A stretch of 45,433 nucleotides of DNA from an uncultured Pelagibacteraceae bacterium. GTDB lineage: Bacteria; Pseudomonadota; Alphaproteobacteria; Pelagibacterales; Pelagibacteraceae. The position numbers and the translations under genes were made by a program. Location: contig CACECJ010000006.1 of NCBI GenBank assembly GCA_902557935.1, positions 1 through 45,433 of the forward strand, in the 5' to 3' direction. Shown in pieces: positions 8,077-17,043 of the stretch (position 1 is its first letter; every line of letters starts with the position of its first letter). The notes beneath the pieces were generated by a model that was not told where the DNA came from, searched no databases, and was given only the letters and a program-made list of their open reading frames with translations.

Positions 8077-8694
8077 ATGAAAGCATTACCTCACATAATA
8101 CCCGTCTTTCCTCTAAGCGGAGTAATCTATTTTCCAAAGACAAACCTGCCTTTAAATATTTTTGAAAAAAGATATCTCGATCTTGTAAATGATACTGTAA
8201 AAAAAGATAAACTAATGGGGATGGTGCAATCACAAAGAAATGGAAATGGAGTTTATAAAATAGGATGTTTAGGTAAAATAAGTGATCTTCAAAAAAGTAA
8301 TGATGGAAGAATTTTAATCAATCTTACTGGTATAACAAGATTTAAAATATTAGAAGAAATAAATAATAAAAAACTATATAGAGAATTTAAAGTTGATTAT
8401 AAATATTTTGAGTTGGACCTCAAAAATTTGACTGAAGATTTAAACACAGAGTCATTAATGAATAAAGCTAAAGTTTTTTTTAAAAAAAATGGGCTTTTGC
8501 TTAATTGGAAAGAGTTTGAGAAACTCAATAGAACTCAAAAAATAAATACATTATCAATGATTTCTCCGGTAACTAATGAAGAAAAACAAAAATTGCTAGA
8601 AGCTCAGACTGAGAGAGATAAAATTGAAACTTTAGAAAATATAATAAATTTCTATTTACACGACGTGAATTTTAACAATTTGACCGTACAATAA
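8077..8694 (+). CDS. LON N-terminal (substrate-binding) domain protein
   Basis: A 205-residue protein made of the LON substrate-binding domain alone, with no ATPase or protease part. The opening VFPLSGVIYFPKTNLPLNIF and the following RYLDLV are typical of the family. Stand-alone versions are common in alphaproteobacteria; their role is not settled and may be substrate recognition or regulation of proteolysis. It runs divergently from tRNA-Gly and ends 3 bp before the convergent rho stop. Confidence 0.85.
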   Translation: MKALPHIIPVFPLSGVIYFPKTNLPLNIFEKRYLDLVNDTVKKDKLMGMVQSQRNGNGVYKIGCLGKISDLQKSNDGRILINLTGITRFKILEEINNKKLYREFKVDYKYFELDLKNLTEDLNTESLMNKAKVFFKKNGLLLNWKEFEKLNRTQKINTLSMISPVTNEEKQKLLEAQTERDKIETLENIINFYLHDVNFNNLTVQ

Positions 8695-8697
8695 TTT

Positions 8698-9972
8698 TTA
8701 ATTTGCTGATTTATTCATTGAGTCAAAAAAATCTGAATTGTTCTTTGTATTTTTTAACTTAGAGATTAAAAATTCTATTCCATCCATAGTACCCATCGGG
8801 CTTATTATTCGTCTTAAAACATTCATCTTAGATAACTCATCTTTTTCGAAAAGTAGCTCCTCTCTTCTAGTTCCAGATCTAGTAATATCAAGAGCGGGGT
8901 ATATCCTTTTATCAGCAACTTTTCTGTCTAGGATAAGTTCTGAATTACCTGTTCCTTTAAACTCCTCAAAAATTACTTCATCCATTCTGCTACCTGTATC
9001 AATCAAAGCTGTTGAAATAATTGTAAGTGAACCACCCTCCTCTACATTCCTAGCTGCTCCAAAAAACCTTTTAGGTCGTTGTAAAGCGTTAGCATCTACT
9101 CCTCCAGTTAATACTTTACCTGAACTTGGTATAACAGCGTTATAGGCTCGGCCCAACCTTGTAATGGAGTCTAATAAAATTACTACGTCTTTCTTATGCT
9201 CCACTAATCTTTTAGCTTTTTCTATCACCATTTCAGCCACCGCTACGTGCCTAGAGGCCGGTTCGTCAAATGTTGAGGCAACGACCTCTCCCTTTACGGA
9301 TCTTTGCATATCAGTGACTTCTTCAGGTCTTTCATCAATTAACAAAACCATTAGGTAGCATTCTGGGTGGTTAGCTGTTATCGATTGCGCAATATTTTGT
9401 AAAATGATTGTCTTGCCGGCCCTTGGAGGCGAAACAATTAAAGATCTTTGTCCTTTTCCTATAGGGCTTACAAGATCAATAAGTCTAGCTGTATTATCCG
9501 GTTTTTTCTCAACCTTAGTTGTTTCTACTTCAAGCTTGATTCTCTCATTCGGGTATAATGGAGTTAAATTGTCAAAGGCAATCTTATTTTTTACTTTATC
9601 CGTGTCATCAAAATTGATTTTGTTTACTTTAAGCAAAGCAAAGTATCTTTCTGCATCTTTCGGGCCTCTTATTTCTCCCTCTACAGAGTCTCCTGTTCTA
9701 AGACCAAATCTTCTAATTTGACTAGGACTGACGTAGATATCATCTGGTCCAGGAAGATAATTCGACTCTATTGCTCTTAAAAATCCGAATCCATCTTGTA
9801 AAACTTCTAGTACGCCAATGGCTGTAATTTGTTCATTTTTTTCGGCTAATTTTTTAAGGATAGCAAATAAAATTTCTTGCTTTCTAAGCGTGCTTGGGTT
9901 TTCAATACCTAGTTTTTCAGCCTCGTTAATAAGCTCAGCAGGATTTTTTTGCTTTAATTCTTGTAAATTCAT
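8698..9972 (-). CDS. rho: Transcription termination factor Rho
   Basis: A 424-residue hexameric RNA helicase that ends untranslated transcripts. Visible parts are an N-terminal SAP-like helix bundle starting [20 protein letters not shown], the cold-shock RNA-binding fold with GFGFLR near residue 62, the P-loop [13 protein letters not shown] near residue 182, [13 protein letters not shown] with the Walker B/Q-loop region, and the terminal [13 protein letters not shown]. The length is normal for a compact Rho. It lies at the end of the hem cluster next to the origin, as in other alphaproteobacteria. With few intrinsic terminators around, Rho probably does most termination here. Confidence 0.98.
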   Translation of the reverse strand: MNLQELKQKNPAELINEAEKLGIENPSTLRKQEILFAILKKLAEKNEQITAIGVLEVLQDGFGFLRAIESNYLPGPDDIYVSPSQIRRFGLRTGDSVEGEIRGPKDAERYFALLKVNKINFDDTDKVKNKIAFDNLTPLYPNERIKLEVETTKVEKKPDNTARLIDLVSPIGKGQRSLIVSPPRAGKTIILQNIAQSITANHPECYLMVLLIDERPEEVTDMQRSVKGEVVASTFDEPASRHVAVAEMVIEKAKRLVEHKKDVVILLDSITRLGRAYNAVIPSSGKVLTGGVDANALQRPKRFFGAARNVEEGGSLTIISTALIDTGSRMDEVIFEEFKGTGNSELILDRKVADKRIYPALDITRSGTRREELLFEKDELSKMNVLRRIISPMGTMDGIEFLISKLKNTKNNSDFFDSMNKSAN

Positions 9973-10002
9973 TTGATTGATTTTTTTTAGGAAAGTACTC
10001 GA

Positions 10003-10030
10003 AATATATGTCTTTTTTTAAAAAATTCAA
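10003..10030 (-). promoter_or_regulatory. Candidate promoter for rho
   Basis: On the minus strand TTGAAT (10030-10025), a 16-bp spacer and TATATT (10008-10003), about 30 bp before the rho ATG. In such AT-rich DNA chance matches are common. Confidence 0.35.
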
Positions 10031-10037
10031 CCCCTAA

Positions 10038-10469
10038 TTATATTGGTTTAAAAACTACAACAAATATTACCACAATTAGTATAATTGTAGGTATTTCGTT
10101 ATATATCCTGAAAAACTTAGATGATTTTTTGTTATTGTCAGTGGCAAAATCATTTAGATAATTGCCTAATGTGAAATGAAAATAGGTTAAAATTACCACA
10201 GCTAATGTCTTTATCTGCATCCACAATTCGAATAATACTGATAAACCTAAAATATGGATAAGCAAAATTCCAAAAATCCACGAGAGGATCATAGCTGGCA
10301 TCATAATGTAATTGTATAACTTTCGTTCCATTACTTTAAACACATTTTTTTGTGACTCATGGTTTGCTTCTGAGTGATAAACGAAGATTCTTGGTAAATA
10401 CAATAGTCCAGCCATCCAAGATATTACAGATATTAAATGCAGAGATTTAAAAAGTAAATATAAGTTCAT
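10038..10469 (-). CDS. hemJ: Protoporphyrinogen IX oxidase, HemJ type
   Basis: HemJ oxidises protoporphyrinogen IX to protoporphyrin IX in the inner membrane. The 143-residue protein has four membrane helices; the conserved start, HLISVISWMAGLLYLPRIF, contains His11 and the WMAGLLYLPR motif, and YHSEA follows. The length is usual for the family. It lies 2 bp after hemH in the order hemE-hemH-hemJ, so the last steps of haem synthesis sit in one transcript. No HemG or HemY is seen here. Confidence 0.93.
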   Translation of the reverse strand: MNLYLLFKSLHLISVISWMAGLLYLPRIFVYHSEANHESQKNVFKVMERKLYNYIMMPAMILSWIFGILLIHILGLSVLFELWMQIKTLAVVILTYFHFTLGNYLNDFATDNNKKSSKFFRIYNEIPTIILIVVIFVVVFKPI

Positions 10470-10471
10470 AG

Positions 10472-11464
10472 CTACAAATATTTTCTGATTAACTTTTCAA
10501 ATAATTTAATATGATCTATTCCATCATTTAAACAAGGAATTAAATCAAAGTTCTCACCACCTTTTTCTAGAAAACTTTCTCTTCCCTGAATATTTATTTC
10601 CTCCAACGTCTCAACACAGTCTGATGCAAAGCCAGGACAAATCACCAGTAAGTTTTTTACACCCTTATTAGGCAACTCCTCGAGTGTTTTGTCTGTGTAT
10701 GGGGTTAGCCATTCCTGTGGTCCAAATCTAGACTGGAATGTAGTTTGAATTTTAACTTTACTAAACCTCTCTTGCATAAGTCTTGTGGTCTTGTGACAGT
10801 AACAATGATAAGGGTCTCCCTTGTTAAAATATGATTTTGGAATGCCGTGGTATGATGAAATAATTAAATCAGGTTTCCATTTTATTTCATTTATTTTTCT
10901 TTCTATACTATTAATTAAGGCCTCTATGTACAGGGGTTCACTTTCATAATGAGGAATAATTTGAAGGCTTGGTTGCCACCTCATTTTCATTAAAGATCTA
11001 TAGACTTCATCACAAACTGTAGCTGTAGTTGCTGCTGCATACTGTGGATATAAAGGTAGAACAATAATATTTTCACAACCGTTTTCTTTAAGATTATTTA
11101 ATTTAAACTTTATGCTTGGATTTCCGTATCTCATGGCAAAATCTACAATAATTTTTTCGTTTCCAATTTTATCGTGTAATTTATTTGACTGATTTCTAGT
11201 ATAATATAGAAGTGGTGACTCATTGTCTTTCGCTCTCCATATTTTTTTATAAGCATGAGCAGTTTTAGATGGTCTGAAAGTTAAAATGAATAAATTTAAT
11301 ATAATTTGCCACACTACTGGGTTTATTTCTATGACGCGACGATCAGACAAAAATTCTTTCAAATATCTTCTTATGTCAAACCAACTGGTTGAGTCTGGTG
11401 TTCCTAGATTTACAATTAGAACTCCCGTCTTTCCAAATTTTACTTCTGGGTGATCCTTTTCCAT
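10472..11464 (-). CDS. hemH: Ferrochelatase
   Basis: HemH inserts Fe2+ into protoporphyrin IX. The 330-residue protein shows GVLIVNLGTPDSTS near residue 14, FAMRYGNPSIK, LYPQYAAATTATV, the active-site SYHGIPKSYFNKGDPY near 205-220 and FQSRFGPQEWLTPYTD near 245, then CPGFASDCVETLEE. The HCYCHKTT cysteines are of interest because some ferrochelatases bind an Fe-S cluster, but their ligand role is not shown. It overlaps hemE by one base (TAATG), consistent with coupled translation. Confidence 0.97.
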   Translation of the reverse strand: MEKDHPEVKFGKTGVLIVNLGTPDSTSWFDIRRYLKEFLSDRRVIEINPVVWQIILNLFILTFRPSKTAHAYKKIWRAKDNESPLLYYTRNQSNKLHDKIGNEKIIVDFAMRYGNPSIKFKLNNLKENGCENIIVLPLYPQYAAATTATVCDEVYRSLMKMRWQPSLQIIPHYESEPLYIEALINSIERKINEIKWKPDLIISSYHGIPKSYFNKGDPYHCYCHKTTRLMQERFSKVKIQTTFQSRFGPQEWLTPYTDKTLEELPNKGVKNLLVICPGFASDCVETLEEINIQGRESFLEKGGENFDLIPCLNDGIDHIKLFEKLIRKYL

Positions 11465-12468
11465 TAAAAATTCCTATAAAATTTTATTAACTTATGTACT
11501 TTACCAGGATCTGTTTTAGGAAGTAAACCATGACCTAAATTGAAAACATAAGGAATTCCTTTAAAAGCCTTTAAATATCTAGTAGCTCTTTTAAAAATTT
11601 CTTTATCAGATTTTAGTAATATCTTTGGATCCAGCCCGCCTTGAATGACTACGTTTTTAAGATTTTTATAGGCCCATTCAGGTTTAATTTGATAATCTAA
11701 GCTAATACCATGAGGCCTAACATAGTTATTAAATTGTAAGTATTTTTTTTTAATTCCTTTAGGAAAACAGATAATAGGTATGTTTTTACTTTTACAAAAA
11801 TCTACAATTTTTTTATTAGGTTTAAAGCAAAAATCTTTGACTTTGTTTTTTGGTATTAAACCAGCCCATGAATCGAATATTTGTACAACGTCAGCGCCAG
11901 CGCGTACTTGATTTTTAATATGAAGACATAAAAATTGATTTAACTTATTAAATATTTTTTTTATTTCTTTTTCTCTACCTTTAATCTTCTTGAGATCAAT
12001 ATTATTTGTATTAATTTTTAGACCAAATAAGTAAATTAACAAAGTCCAAGGAGCACCTACAAAACAAATTAATGATTTTTCTTTTTCTAATCTTTTTTTT
12101 GTTGTCTTAATAGCAGAATAAACTGGTCTTAGTTTTTTGTTAAAATCTTTCTTCTTAAAATTTAAAAAATTTTTAAGGTTGAAGTTTCTAATAACTGGTC
12201 CTTTATCTTCAATAAATTTTATATCTTGACCTAAACCGTATGGAACCATTAATATATCAGAAAATATTATCGCGGAGTCTAAATTAAATCTTCTGATCGG
12301 TTGGAGAGTAATTTCTGAACTTAATTTACTATTCAAACAAAGTTTTATAAAATCTTTATTTTTTGATCTTATTTTTTTAAATTCTGGTAAATATCTACCT
12401 GCTTGTCTCATAAACCAAACAGATTTACAATTCTTTTTCTTAAGTAAAATTTTTTTTAACTCACCCAT
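11464..12468 (-). CDS. hemE: Uroporphyrinogen decarboxylase
   Basis: HemE converts uroporphyrinogen III to coproporphyrinogen III. The 334-residue TIM barrel carries the N-terminal signature WFMRQAGRYLPEFKK near residue 18, FSDILMVPYGLGQ with the catalytic Asp, the GAPWTLLIYL signature and GHGLLPKTDP near the end. It is the first gene of hemE-hemH-hemJ and faces away from the probable oriC. Its position beside the origin is the arrangement known from Caulobacter and Rickettsia. Confidence 0.97.
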   Translation of the reverse strand: MGELKKILLKKKNCKSVWFMRQAGRYLPEFKKIRSKNKDFIKLCLNSKLSSEITLQPIRRFNLDSAIIFSDILMVPYGLGQDIKFIEDKGPVIRNFNLKNFLNFKKKDFNKKLRPVYSAIKTTKKRLEKEKSLICFVGAPWTLLIYLFGLKINTNNIDLKKIKGREKEIKKIFNKLNQFLCLHIKNQVRAGADVVQIFDSWAGLIPKNKVKDFCFKPNKKIVDFCKSKNIPIICFPKGIKKKYLQFNNYVRPHGISLDYQIKPEWAYKNLKNVVIQGGLDPKILLKSDKEIFKRATRYLKAFKGIPYVFNLGHGLLPKTDPGKVHKLIKFYRNF

Positions 12469-12742
12469 AATAATAAAAATTAGTTTTAAAATAATGTGAT
12501 AGTTCTAGGTTATGTTTAATGCTCTTATAACTTTTTATACATATCTTATACATAAATTATTTGATAACTTTTTATCAATTGTCGCGGTTTTGCTGAATTC
12601 TCTATACTTATAAACACTAGTAAAACATCATTAATAAGATCTAATAAAATGTTTAAATAGTGTTAATTAATGTTGATGTTTTAGATAAACTTTTTGAAAA
12701 AAGTGGAAAAACATTATTTATTATTTATTTATTAACATACAT
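12469..12742. other. oriC: Probable chromosomal replication origin (oriC)
   Basis: A 274-bp non-coding spacer between divergent hemE and ppsR, the largest gap in the window and the origin position in Caulobacter (hemE) and Rickettsia (hemE/RP001). It holds DnaA-box-like 9-mers: TTATACATA at 12535-12543 and 12546-12554 (11-bp spacing), TTATCAATT at 12572-12580, an inverted TTATCAAAT at 12567-12559 that forms a 7-bp inverted repeat with the last, and TTATAAACA at 12608-12616. An AT-only tract built on TTATTTATTATT at 12714-12733 could be the unwinding element. TTAA half-sites near 12653-12670 recall CtrA sites, but the spacing is not canonical. Promoters for hemE and ppsR must also lie here. 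Confidence 0.75.
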
Positions 12743-13561
12743 ATGAACGAAAAATACAATGTATATCTTGTGTCCGATTCTACAGGTGAAACCCTAGATA
12801 GAATTTTTTTATCTCTAAAGTCTCAATTCGCTAATTTTGAATATAATAAAAAAGAATTTGCTTTTATAAGGACAGAGCATCAAATTGATAAAATCATTAA
12901 AGAGTGTTTAAAAATTGAGAATCCATTAATACTTTACACTATTGTTGAAACAAAATTAGCCAAATACATCTCAAATCAAAGTGAAAAAAATAGTATCCCG
13001 TGTTTTGGTATATTAGGTAACTTAATACTAAATTTTTCTAAATTGTTAAATCAAAGAGCAATTCACAAACCAAGCGCACAACATGTGTTAGATGAAGATT
13101 ATTATAAAAGGATTGAAGCAATACAGTTTACTATGGCGCATGACGATGGAAAAAAAATCGATGATATAAGTAATGCCGACGTAATTTTATTAGGAGTTAG
13201 CAGAACAAGTAAAACACCTACATCAATTTATCTCGCTAACAGGGGTTACAAGACCATTAATATACCTTTAGTTTTAAATCAAAGTATTCCTGAAGATTTG
13301 GAAAAAAATGCAAAAAGTTGCGTTATCGGATTAATAGCAGATCCTGATAGACTTGCAGATATAAGGAGAAATAGGGTAGCAATTATGAGAGACACCAATT
13401 TAAAAGATTATACTAATATTGATTTTATAAAGAAAGAAGTAGATGATTCAAAAAACCTTTTTAAAAAAAATAATTGGCCAATCATAGATGTTACTAGAAA
13501 ATCTGTTGAAGAGACGGCGGCTTCAATTTTAAAAATAATAGAAATTAAGAAAAGTAAATGA
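12743..13561 (+). CDS. ppsR: Pyruvate,phosphate dikinase / PEP synthase regulatory protein (DUF299)
   Basis: A 272-residue bifunctional kinase/phosphorylase that switches PPDK or PEP synthase off and on by threonine phosphorylation. It opens with YLVSDSTGETLDRI at residues 8-21 and has the family P-loop, GVSRTSKTPTSIYLANRG, near residue 151 and later RLADIRRNR. Which of the two targets is present cannot be told from this window. It is the first gene right of the origin and overlaps maf by ATGA. Confidence 0.93.
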   Translation: MNEKYNVYLVSDSTGETLDRIFLSLKSQFANFEYNKKEFAFIRTEHQIDKIIKECLKIENPLILYTIVETKLAKYISNQSEKNSIPCFGILGNLILNFSKLLNQRAIHKPSAQHVLDEDYYKRIEAIQFTMAHDDGKKIDDISNADVILLGVSRTSKTPTSIYLANRGYKTINIPLVLNQSIPEDLEKNAKSCVIGLIADPDRLADIRRNRVAIMRDTNLKDYTNIDFIKKEVDDSKNLFKKNNWPIIDVTRKSVEETAASILKIIEIKKSK

Positions 13562-14145
13562 AAATAATTTTAGCCTCGAAAAGCGAAGTAAGAAAAAAAA
13601 TTTTAGACAATCATAACATCGAATGTGATGTAATCCCGTCAAACGTTGACGAGGACGAAGTAAAAATATCGTTAAAAGCCGAGGGAGCTAATCCCTTAAT
13701 TATTTCTAAAAATTTAGCAGAGATAAAATCAACCAAAGTTAGTAATCAAAACCCCAATAGGCTTGTATTAGGAGCTGATAGTGTTATTTCATTGAACGAT
13801 ACTTTAATTAATAAGCCTAAATCCAGAGATGAAGCTTTAAAAACACTCAAGAAACTTAACAATTCAAAACATTTACTAATTAGTTCAGTTTGTATCTCTG
13901 TTAATGGTGCCATGGTTTGGAATTATTCTGATGCCTCAGAGTTAAAGATGAAAAATCTCACAGATAATCAACTTTTAGAGTATTTAGGAAAAATCAAAAC
14001 AGAAACATTATTAGCATATGGGGTTTATCAAGTTGAAGCCGAAGGCTTACAGTTATTTGATCACATAAAAGGAGACTTAAATTCAATAATGGGTTTGCCA
14101 ATTAAAGAGATTTTAAACTATATTAAAAATTATAAAAATGACTAA
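13558..14145 (+). CDS. maf: Maf-like nucleotide pyrophosphatase
   Basis: A 195-residue Maf/Ham1-superfamily protein, a house-cleaning hydrolase for non-canonical or excess nucleoside triphosphates. Motifs are LASKSEVRKKIL at the N terminus (SxSxxR type), the GADSVISL stretch near residue 72 and YGVYQVEAEGLQLF near 158. It overlaps ppsR by 4 bp and aroE by 8 bp, so ppsR-maf-aroE-coaE-dnaQ is clearly one operon. The subfamily (dTTP/UTP versus m7GTP) was not settled. Confidence 0.9.
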   Translation: MKIILASKSEVRKKILDNHNIECDVIPSNVDEDEVKISLKAEGANPLIISKNLAEIKSTKVSNQNPNRLVLGADSVISLNDTLINKPKSRDEALKTLKKLNNSKHLLISSVCISVNGAMVWNYSDASELKMKNLTDNQLLEYLGKIKTETLLAYGVYQVEAEGLQLFDHIKGDLNSIMGLPIKEILNYIKNYKND

Positions 14146-14959
14146 AAAATTTGGAATAATTGGAAATCCAATAGAGCACTCTTTATCACCTACATTGCAT
14201 AATTATTGGTTTAAAAAGTATAATGTTGATGCAGAATACTCCTTATTAAATATCCAGGAACAGGATCTTTCAAAAATTGTAAAAGATATTAGAAATAAAA
14301 ATTTAGATGGAATAAACATCACTTTACCATATAAACAAAAAATTGTTCCTCATTTAGACCTTCTTGTAAATGATGCAAAGGTTACTAGCTCAGTAAATAC
14401 AATTTTTAAAGACAGTAAAGGAGCTATTGTAGGTGAGAATACAGATGTATTTGGTTTACAGGCAGCGTATTTAAAAGAGGTTGATGTTGTCTCAAAAAAG
14501 AGAGCTTTAGTTATAGGTGCAGGTGGTGTTTCACCATCAGTAATATTATCTCTAAAAAAATCAGGAATTACAAATATTTCGATTGTAAACAGAACTATGG
14601 ATAAGTGTATTTTTTTAAAAAAAAAATTTAATAATTTAAACATTATCGACTGGAATAACATACAGGACGAGATTAAGCATTTTGATATAATTATAAATGC
14701 CACTAGCTTAGGGTTAAAAAATGGCCAAGATTTCGGCTTTAAATTTGATAATGTTAAAAATAATTTAATTTATATTGATACAATCTATAACCCTCTTGAA
14801 ACTAAGACCTTAAAGTATTTAAAGGATAAGAATACTAGAGTTTTTAACGGTCTTGACATGTTCATATATCAAGGTCAGAAAGCTTTCTATTTATGGAATA
14901 AAATTAATCCAGAAATTGATCAAAAATTAATTGAACTTTTATTATCAAAGCTTAAGTGA
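14138..14959 (+). CDS. aroE: Shikimate dehydrogenase
   Basis: AroE reduces 3-dehydroshikimate with NADPH in the shikimate pathway. The 273 residues show GNPIEHSLSPTLHNYWF near residue 8 (shikimate-binding serines), NITLPYKQ with the catalytic Lys, ENTDVFGL with the catalytic Asp, the nucleotide-binding GAGGVSPSVI and INATSLGL. The C-terminal GLDMFIYQGQKAF is also typical. It overlaps maf by 8 bp and coaE by TGATG. Confidence 0.96.
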   Translation: MTKKFGIIGNPIEHSLSPTLHNYWFKKYNVDAEYSLLNIQEQDLSKIVKDIRNKNLDGINITLPYKQKIVPHLDLLVNDAKVTSSVNTIFKDSKGAIVGENTDVFGLQAAYLKEVDVVSKKRALVIGAGGVSPSVILSLKKSGITNISIVNRTMDKCIFLKKKFNNLNIIDWNNIQDEIKHFDIIINATSLGLKNGQDFGFKFDNVKNNLIYIDTIYNPLETKTLKYLKDKNTRVFNGLDMFIYQGQKAFYLWNKINPEIDQKLIELLLSKLK

Positions 14960-15522
14960 TGAAAATTTGTATAACAGGCTCTTTATCCTCAGGCAAGACA
15001 ACAGCAAGCAAAATATTATCAAATAAGAGGGGGCCACTATTTAGTGCAGATAGTGTTGTAAAGAGTTTCTATAAAAAAATAAAATTTAAGAAAATTATTT
15101 CATTAAAATTTAAAATTAAGAATGTTTCAAATATTAAAAATACTTTAAAAAAAAGAATATTAAAAGACAATTCCAAGATAAAAGTTTTAGAAAAAATCAT
15201 TCATCCATTTGTTAGAAAAGAAATGTATAAATTTATGAAAAAAAACAAAAACAAAAAATTCACTTTTTTTGAGATTCCATTGTTAGTAGAAAGTAAATTA
15301 ATGAAAAATTTTGATGTTATTTTTTTTATAAAAGCTAAAAAAAATCTTAGATTGAAACGATTTTTGTCAAAAGGCGGAAATAGAAAATTATTTAAGATTC
15401 TTAACAATCAACAATTAAGTGATTCGAATAAAGTAAAATTTTGTGACCATATAATTGTTAATGAAAAAAATTTAAATATTCTAAAAAGTAAATTATTAGA
15501 TATATTCAAGAAATATGAGTGA
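14959..15522 (+). CDS. coaE: Dephospho-CoA kinase
   Basis: CoaE phosphorylates dephospho-CoA in the last step of coenzyme A synthesis. The 187-residue protein has the P-loop GSLSSGKTTAS at the N terminus, SADSVV and the IHPFVRKEM stretch of the CoA-binding region. I place the start at ATG 14959, inside the TGATG overlap with aroE; a GTG one codon upstream is also in frame. The C-terminal half is very rich in Lys and Asn. It overlaps dnaQ by 8 bp. Confidence 0.94.
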   Translation: MKICITGSLSSGKTTASKILSNKRGPLFSADSVVKSFYKKIKFKKIISLKFKIKNVSNIKNTLKKRILKDNSKIKVLEKIIHPFVRKEMYKFMKKNKNKKFTFFEIPLLVESKLMKNFDVIFFIKAKKNLRLKRFLSKGGNRKLFKILNNQQLSDSNKVKFCDHIIVNEKNLNILKSKLLDIFKKYE

Positions 15523-16174
15523 AGTTTTTTTAGATACAGAAACAACCGGTTTATCTTTCAAGGATGGTCATAAAATAGTTGAAATCGCATGTATTGAAAC
15601 GAAAGATCTGATCGCAACAGGAAAAGTTTTTCATAAATTAATTAATCCTCAAAGAGAAGTTTCTAAAGAAGCCTTTAAAGTGCACGGATTTTCAAGTGAG
15701 TTTTTAAGTGATAAAGATGTATTTAGTAACATAGCTGATGAATTTCTTAATTTTATTAAAGGAAAAAAGATAATTATCCATAATGCACCTTTTGATCTTA
15801 GTTTTATAAATGGTCAGTTAAATGAGTTCAAGAAGGATCCAATTAATCAGAAACTTGTAATTGACTCCTTAGAGTTGGCTAGAAATAAATATCCTGGTTC
15901 ATCCAATTCGTTGGACTCATTGTGTAGAAGGTTTAATATTGATCTATCAAAAAGAGATAAACATAATGCTCTTTTAGATTGCGAACTCTTAAGAGAAGTT
16001 TATATAAATCTTTTAGGCGTTAGGGAGCCAAAATTTAATCTTTCTCAAGGAAATGTTTCTTATAACAAAAATCAAATTAAATCTTATAATAAAACTGTGA
16101 TTAATATTTCGGATGAAGAAATATTGAGACACAAAGAGTTTTTAAAAAAAGATTTAAAGAAAAACTTTTATTGA
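15515..16174 (+). CDS. dnaQ: DNA polymerase III epsilon subunit (proofreading exonuclease)
   Basis: A 219-residue DEDDh exonuclease. Exo I is FLDTETTGLS (residues 5-14), Exo II HNAPFDLSFIN near residue 90, and Exo III HNALLDCELL near 149-158 supplies the catalytic His and Asp. The C-terminal tail would bind the alpha subunit. The spacing and length match bacterial DnaQ. It ends the ppsR-maf-aroE-coaE-dnaQ operon and overlaps the convergent secB by 7 bp. Confidence 0.95.
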   Translation: MSEVFLDTETTGLSFKDGHKIVEIACIETKDLIATGKVFHKLINPQREVSKEAFKVHGFSSEFLSDKDVFSNIADEFLNFIKGKKIIIHNAPFDLSFINGQLNEFKKDPINQKLVIDSLELARNKYPGSSNSLDSLCRRFNIDLSKRDKHNALLDCELLREVYINLLGVREPKFNLSQGNVSYNKNQIKSYNKTVINISDEEILRHKEFLKKDLKKNFY

Positions 16175-16587
16175 TTTTTTTTTAAATAATAAAGCTTTTC
16201 AAAATCTACAGTTTCATTTATTTTTATATCTTTAAAGCCAGAAGACTCAAACAAACTTACAAATATATTTCTTATTTCTTTATATATCTGAGATGGTACA
16301 TCAATCAAAATAATTTTTTCTAACTCATTCTTATCTATTTTTTCATTTAATATTTCAATTACTGTGGAGAACATTATCTTTGTGTTAATTTTTTCAAAAT
16401 CATCTTTAATTGGTTTTAAATTTAATGAAGTTATTACTTCAATTATATTTTTTTCTACTTTGTTACTTTCTATGTCAAGATTAATCTTGTAATTTGAGAT
16501 ATTTTTTGAAATTAGAAAAAAGACTTTTGGGTTTGGTATATTAAAATCCAGATTCTTAATATATTTTCCGATAATTTTATAATTCAT
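16168..16587 (-). CDS. secB: Protein-export chaperone SecB
   Basis: A divergent, 139-residue SecB, which keeps precursors unfolded and hands them to SecA. The family start is recognisable as YIKNLDFNIPNPK near residues 9-21, and the C-terminal LIDVPSQIYKEIRNIF with DFEKLY matches the usual LIDVP...DPIDFxxLY pattern. Overall similarity is low and it is rich in Lys, Asn and Ile. The place between dnaQ and fxsA is the standard alphaproteobacterial one, which supports the call. It overlaps fxsA by 11 bp. Confidence 0.85.
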   Translation of the reverse strand: MNYKIIGKYIKNLDFNIPNPKVFFLISKNISNYKINLDIESNKVEKNIIEVITSLNLKPIKDDFEKINTKIMFSTVIEILNEKIDKNELEKIILIDVPSQIYKEIRNIFVSLFESSGFKDIKINETVDFEKLYYLKKNQ

Positions 16588-16999
16588 CTTTATCCTTATT
16601 AATTATTTCTCCATCGATAATTTTATTTTGTTGTTTAGATTTATAATTGTGAATATTCTTCCCAAAAAGCATTTTAAACAAAATTTTCCTACTAAACGGT
16701 ATTAAGATCAGAAAACCGATAGTATCGGTTAAAAATCCAGGGATGATCAACAATACTGCTGCGAAAGCTATCGATGCTCCTGAGACTATCTCTATAATAG
16801 GTATTTTGTTTTGGTATAAATTTATTATTCCCGACCTTAAAGTTTTAACACCTTGGATCCTGGCATAAAAAACCCCAACTATTGCTGTTATAAAAATTAG
16901 AGCTATTGTATTGAAGGCTCCGATCTCCCCTCCAATTTTTATCAATAAAAATATCTCTAAAACAGGTAAAAGTATAAAAATCAGGAAAAATGTGTTCAT
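16577..16999 (-). CDS. fxsA: FxsA family membrane protein
   Basis: A 140-residue inner-membrane protein with about three to four hydrophobic segments (residues 3-23, 28-46, 75-93 and 94-110). The stretch FILLPVLEIFLLIKIGGEIG near the start and the LLIIPGFLTDTIGFLILIP loop are typical of FxsA, named for its effect on F-plasmid exclusion of phage T7. Its normal function is unknown. It runs divergently from timA with 44 bp (or 26 bp) between starts, and the downstream secB overlaps its end. Confidence 0.88.
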   Translation of the reverse strand: MNTFFLIFILLPVLEIFLLIKIGGEIGAFNTIALIFITAIVGVFYARIQGVKTLRSGIINLYQNKIPIIEIVSGASIAFAAVLLIIPGFLTDTIGFLILIPFSRKILFKMLFGKNIHNYKSKQQNKIIDGEIINKDKDEL

Positions 17000-17043
17000 T
17001 TGTCTGATACAAAATTATATTATTCATGTATATTTATCAAACG

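Noticed and set aside
7826-8080. Plus-strand reading frames across the tRNA-Gly gene (84 and 60 codons)
   Set aside because: They are the familiar false frames made by translating the wrong strand of a tRNA; the motifs come from the cloverleaf.
8738-9721. Long open frames opposite rho (and similar ones opposite hslU)
   Set aside because: They mirror conserved rho and hslU codons, have no ribosome sites and encode low-complexity Ser/Leu-rich sequence.
12512-12613. A 33-codon hydrophobic frame in the origin spacer
   Set aside because: It covers the DnaA-box-like elements, has no ribosome site and is more simply explained as AT-rich origin DNA.
12653-12670. CtrA-type TTAA half-sites in the origin
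   Set aside because: The spacing is 6 bp and not the canonical 7 bp, and TTAA is frequent in this DNA; kept only as a remark.
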